Shown in pieces: positions 31,659 to 33,582 of a DNA stretch of 33,582 bases. Source of the stretch: Candidatus Gastranaerophilales bacterium (GTDB lineage Bacteria; Cyanobacteriota; Vampirovibrionia; Gastranaerophilales; Gastranaerophilaceae); contig CALVAR010000025.1 in assembly GCA_944325575.1 (NCBI GenBank), forward strand, positions 1-33,582, in the 5' to 3' direction. A program made the position numbers and the translations under genes. How positions within the stretch are numbered: position 1 is the first letter of the stretch; each line of letters starts with the position of its first letter. The notes under the pieces were generated by a model. It searched no databases. It was not told the DNA's origin and saw only the letters and a list, made by a program, of their open reading frames with translations.

Positions 31659-32423
31659 GTGGCGAGATTTGCAATAGTTGTCGAATATGTAGGAACCAAC
31701 TATGCAGGCTCTCAAATACAGCCGGACAGAATCACAATCCAATCAGAATTGGAAAAAGCACTTAGTACATTGATATTGGGGGGTAAAAATCCCCCCCGTA
31801 TAAAATCTATATTCTCAGGCAGAACAGATGCAGGCGTGCACTCAAAAGGCCAGGTAGTTCATTTTGACAGTGAAAAACCAATTGTTGCTTCAAGGTTTTT
31901 AAACTCGATAAACGGACTGCTGCCGGATGATATCAGCGTAAAATCGATTCAACAGGTTGATGACAATTTTCACGCACAGTTGAGTGCAAGATACCGTGTT
32001 TATCAATATAAAATTGTTAACAGAGCAATTCGTTCTGTATGGGATGCTCATTCTCTTTTAGTTCGAGAACCCTTAGATCTGAAAAGAATGAACAGGAGCC
32101 TTTCTTATTTGATCGGAGAACACGATTTTACTTCGTTTAAGTCAGCAAAGGCAACATCACCCGCAAAAGACTGTATTGTCTATAAAGCAGAATGCACTAA
32201 AAATGGTGATTTTATCACTATAGAAATAGCAGCAAACAGATTTTTATACAATATGGTCAGATCAATTGTCGGAACGCTGCTTATGATAGAGCACAATAAG
32301 TTTGAACCCGAGCTTATGAAACAGGTGCTTGAATCAAAAGACAGACGTTTTGCGGGGCCGACAATCAGTCCTGACGGACTGACATTGATTGAGGTTGGAT
32401 ATCAGCCTTATCAAAACTCATAA
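31659..32423 (+). CDS. truA: tRNA pseudouridine(38-40) synthase
   Basis: A 254-residue enzyme modifying the tRNA anticodon stem. The catalytic aspartate Asp57 is in GRTDAGVHSKGQVVHF. QLSARYRVYQYKIVN and the FTSFKSAKATSPAKDC and NRFLYNMVRSIVGTLL segments are family marks. The start is GTG at 31659, after CGGGAGA, which can pair weakly with CTCC just before the start. The coding sequence contains a G6 run and a C7 run that can fold back (31778-31797). It follows rplQ closely and lies before rplM-rpsI. Confidence 0.95.
   Translation: MARFAIVVEYVGTNYAGSQIQPDRITIQSELEKALSTLILGGKNPPRIKSIFSGRTDAGVHSKGQVVHFDSEKPIVASRFLNSINGLLPDDISVKSIQQVDDNFHAQLSARYRVYQYKIVNRAIRSVWDAHSLLVREPLDLKRMNRSLSYLIGEHDFTSFKSAKATSPAKDCIVYKAECTKNGDFITIEIAANRFLYNMVRSIVGTLLMIEHNKFEPELMKQVLESKDRRFAGPTISPDGLTLIEVGYQPYQNS
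31778..31797 (+). other. G6/C7 hairpin inside truA
   Basis: GGGGGG (31778-31783) and CCCCCCC (31791-31797) flank TAAAAAT. In an AT-rich genome this is striking. Both runs are prone to slippage, which would shift the frame before the catalytic aspartate. Confidence 0.6.
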
Positions 32424-32427
32424 AAAT

Positions 32428-32466
32428 TCACAAAAGCAGGTAATAGTGTTTTTTGTGATAACACTA
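32428..32466 (+). promoter_or_regulatory. rplM leader with two mutually exclusive hairpins
   Basis: TCACAAAA (32428-32435) can pair with TTTTGTGA (32451-32458). Alternatively TAGTGTT (32444-32450) pairs with AACACTA (32460-32466). The two cannot easily coexist because the link between them is only one base. It lies 40 bp before the rplM start, where L13 autoregulation is known in other bacteria. Confidence 0.5.
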
Positions 32467-32506
32467 AAGAAAAGTAACCATATTAAAATAAAAGGAAAAC
32501 TGAAAG

Positions 32507-32944
32507 ATGAAAACATATTCAGCAAAACCTCTTGAAGTTGAAAGAAAATGGTATGTAATCGATGCCGAAGGCAAAACTTTGGGCAGATTGGCTACTGTTT
32601 GCGCTAACTTATTAAGAGGAAAATTAAAACCTGAATACACACCTAACGTTGATACCGGTGATTTTGTTATCGTTATCAATGCTGATAAAATTCAGGTAAC
32701 AGGCAACAAAGAAACAGATAAAATTTATTACCACCATACAATGTATCCGGGCGGATTAAAAGCAATTTCTTTCAAAGCTTTGATGGAAAAAGATCCTACA
32801 AAAGCTATTGAAAAAGCCGTAAAAGGTATGCTTCCGCACAATACTTTGGGTGCACAACAATTTACCAAATTAAAAGTTTACGCAGGTCCAAATCATCCGC
32901 ATGAAGCACAAAAACCTGTAGTATATGAAATGGAGGTTAAATAA
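32507..32944 (+). CDS. rplM: 50S ribosomal protein L13
   Basis: A 145-residue early-assembly protein of the large subunit. [43 protein letters not shown] and [15 protein letters not shown], then [11 protein letters not shown] and [20 protein letters not shown], match L13 throughout. The ATG at 32507 has AAAGG 12 bases upstream and GAAAG directly before it. Its stop shares one base with the rpsI start, so the two are coupled. Confidence 0.97.
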   Translation: MKTYSAKPLEVERKWYVIDAEGKTLGRLATVCANLLRGKLKPEYTPNVDTGDFVIVINADKIQVTGNKETDKIYYHHTMYPGGLKAISFKALMEKDPTKAIEKAVKGMLPHNTLGAQQFTKLKVYAGPNHPHEAQKPVVYEMEVK

Positions 32945-33342
32945 TGGCTGATAATAAAGTAATTATGGCAACAGGCAGAAGAAAAACCTCTATTGCAGTT
33001 GTTAAACTTGTAAAAGGTAAAGGCAGAGTATTTGTAAACGGCAAAACACTCGATGCATATCTCGGCAACAGACCGGCTATGAAGATTTTGGTTTACAAAC
33101 CGTTAGCTTTAACAGAAAATATGGAAAACTTTGACGTAAGAGTTAAAGCTGTAGGCGGCGGTATCTGCTCTCAAGCAGGTGCAATAAGACACGGTATTTC
33201 AAGAGCTTTACTTGAATACAATCCTGAATACAGAAGCCTCTTAAAAGCAGAAGGCCTCTTAACAAGAGATGCACGTGTTAAAGAACGTAAAAAATACGGA
33301 AGAAAAAGAGCAAGAAAAAGATTCCAATTCTCAAAACGTTAA
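32944..33342 (+). CDS. rpsI: 30S ribosomal protein S9
   Basis: A 132-residue protein whose C-terminal tail reaches the P site. [26 protein letters not shown], then [22 protein letters not shown] and the tail [16 protein letters not shown], are typical. The last three residues, SKR, contact P-site tRNA. The ATG overlaps the rplM stop by one base (TAATG). It is the last gene of the ribosomal cluster before the terminator. Confidence 0.97.
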   Translation: MADNKVIMATGRRKTSIAVVKLVKGKGRVFVNGKTLDAYLGNRPAMKILVYKPLALTENMENFDVRVKAVGGGICSQAGAIRHGISRALLEYNPEYRSLLKAEGLLTRDARVKERKKYGRKRARKRFQFSKR

Positions 33343-33366
33343 TTTGGAAACTTATTTCGTATATAC

Positions 33367-33397
33367 AAAAAGACCGGATTATCTATCCGGTCTTTTT
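33367..33397 (+). terminator. Intrinsic terminator of the ribosomal protein cluster
   Basis: AAAAAGACCGGAT (33367-33379) pairs with ATCCGGTCTTTTT (33385-33397) around a 5-nt loop, followed by a T-run within the right arm. It ends 55 bp after the rpsI stop. Confidence 0.93.
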
Positions 33398-33399
33398 GT

Positions 33400-33484
33400 A
33401 TTTCATCTTGTCAACAGCCCCGCTTGCTTGTTGAAGCGGTGTAACAAACAAGCCCGCTTTTAGCAACAATTACATGGGGTCTAC
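33400..33484. repeat. Dispersed element, diverged copy 3
   Basis: It starts right after the terminator with ATTTCATCTTGTCAAC and ends with CATGGGGTCTAC, the same ends as copies 1 and 2. About 18 bases present in those copies are missing. A hairpin GCTTG...CAAGC replaces ACTTG...CAAGT, keeping the pairing. AGCGG pairs with CCGCT. Confidence 0.7.
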
Positions 33485-33523
33485 CTCTCATAAAAGCAAC
33501 ATTTAGTTGCTTTTATGAGAGGT
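33483..33523. other. 18-bp perfect hairpin
   Basis: Arms 33483-33500 and 33506-33523 (ACCTCTCATAAAAGCAAC and its reverse complement) enclose a 5-nt loop. It lies next to the diverged copy 3. Confidence 0.8.
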
Positions 33524-33530
33524 GCTAAGT

Positions 33531-33582
33531 CAGATACGAAGTATCTGCGTGCCGTATAACATTGGCGGGTAGGATTTTAAGT
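33531..33582. repeat. Partial MITE-like element at the window end
   Basis: CAGATAC-GAA-GTATCTG (33531-33547) is a small hairpin. The last 17 bases (33566-33582) match 5114-5130 exactly, the centre of the 24-bp inverted-repeat element. The window ends inside the element. Confidence 0.55.

Noticed and set aside
32428-32466. H-type pseudoknot in the rplM leader
   Set aside because: The pairing order fits, but only one base would cross an 8-bp stem, which is too short; alternative hairpins are more likely.
2180-33484. Integron attC sites after genes
   Set aside because: The elements have a broadly hairpin layout but lack GTTRRRY/RYYYAAC core sites; they are spread over 31 kb with unrelated, mixed-strand housekeeping genes and no integrase.

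Overview
Organism. The window is AT-rich with a standard genetic code and looks like a chromosome segment from an uncultured gut-type, fermentative, diderm bacterium. My best guess is the non-photosynthetic cyanobacterial sister lineage Melainabacteria/Vampirovibrionia, order Gastranaerophilales. This is inferred from several lineage-style small proteins with an N-terminal FGA/FGE motif (11570-12166, 9683-10141), LptF/G- and UppP-type envelope genes, a C-minus short S4 protein and the rplQ-truA-rplM-rpsI order. I ran no database search.

Layout. 1-173 holds two copies of a tRNA-fragment repeat. 285-5054 is a metabolic patch: a zinc alcohol dehydrogenase, a secreted glycine-rich protein, a two-subunit acetoacetate-type CoA-transferase on the minus strand, an SGNH hydrolase and a hexapeptide acetyltransferase. 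A MITE-like inverted repeat (5066-5160) separates it from a metal-resistance module: a divergent ArsR/SmtB repressor, a P1B-type Zn/Cd ATPase and a ZIP transporter, with a promoter region packed with matching operators. 8512-12166 holds a YbaK-type deacylase, secreted and lineage-specific small proteins, and a membrane-anchored peroxiredoxin plus thioredoxin pair. 12169-12585 holds four tandem tRNA-derived repeats directly against tRNA-Thr(CGT). A secreted GH32 fructan hydrolase, a membrane protein of unknown role, a small secreted protein and a MarR plus DHA2 efflux pair follow.

18504-23089 is a co-directional run: a ClpX-type zinc-finger protein, LptF/G permease, a large TPR protein, QueD and UppP. 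From 23432 to the end lies a rearranged ribosomal protein locus: rpsE-rpmD-rplO-secY, a minus-strand GNAT-like gene and a 640-bp AT-rich gap, then infA-rpmJ-rpsM-rpsK-rpsD-rpoA-rplQ-truA-rplM-rpsI and a strong terminator.

What stands out is not one new protein system but a large load of non-coding structure. There are tRNA-mosaic tandem arrays at two sites. A dispersed element of about 103 bp occurs in three copies, with a compensatory base-pair change. A second MITE-like family shares an exact 17-nt core between two sites. Nested hairpins start at or just after the stop codons of consecutive ribosomal genes, and the rplM leader has two mutually exclusive hairpins. Many genes lack a Shine-Dalgarno sequence but carry a -10-like hexamer 6-8 nt before the ATG, which suggests leaderless transcripts.
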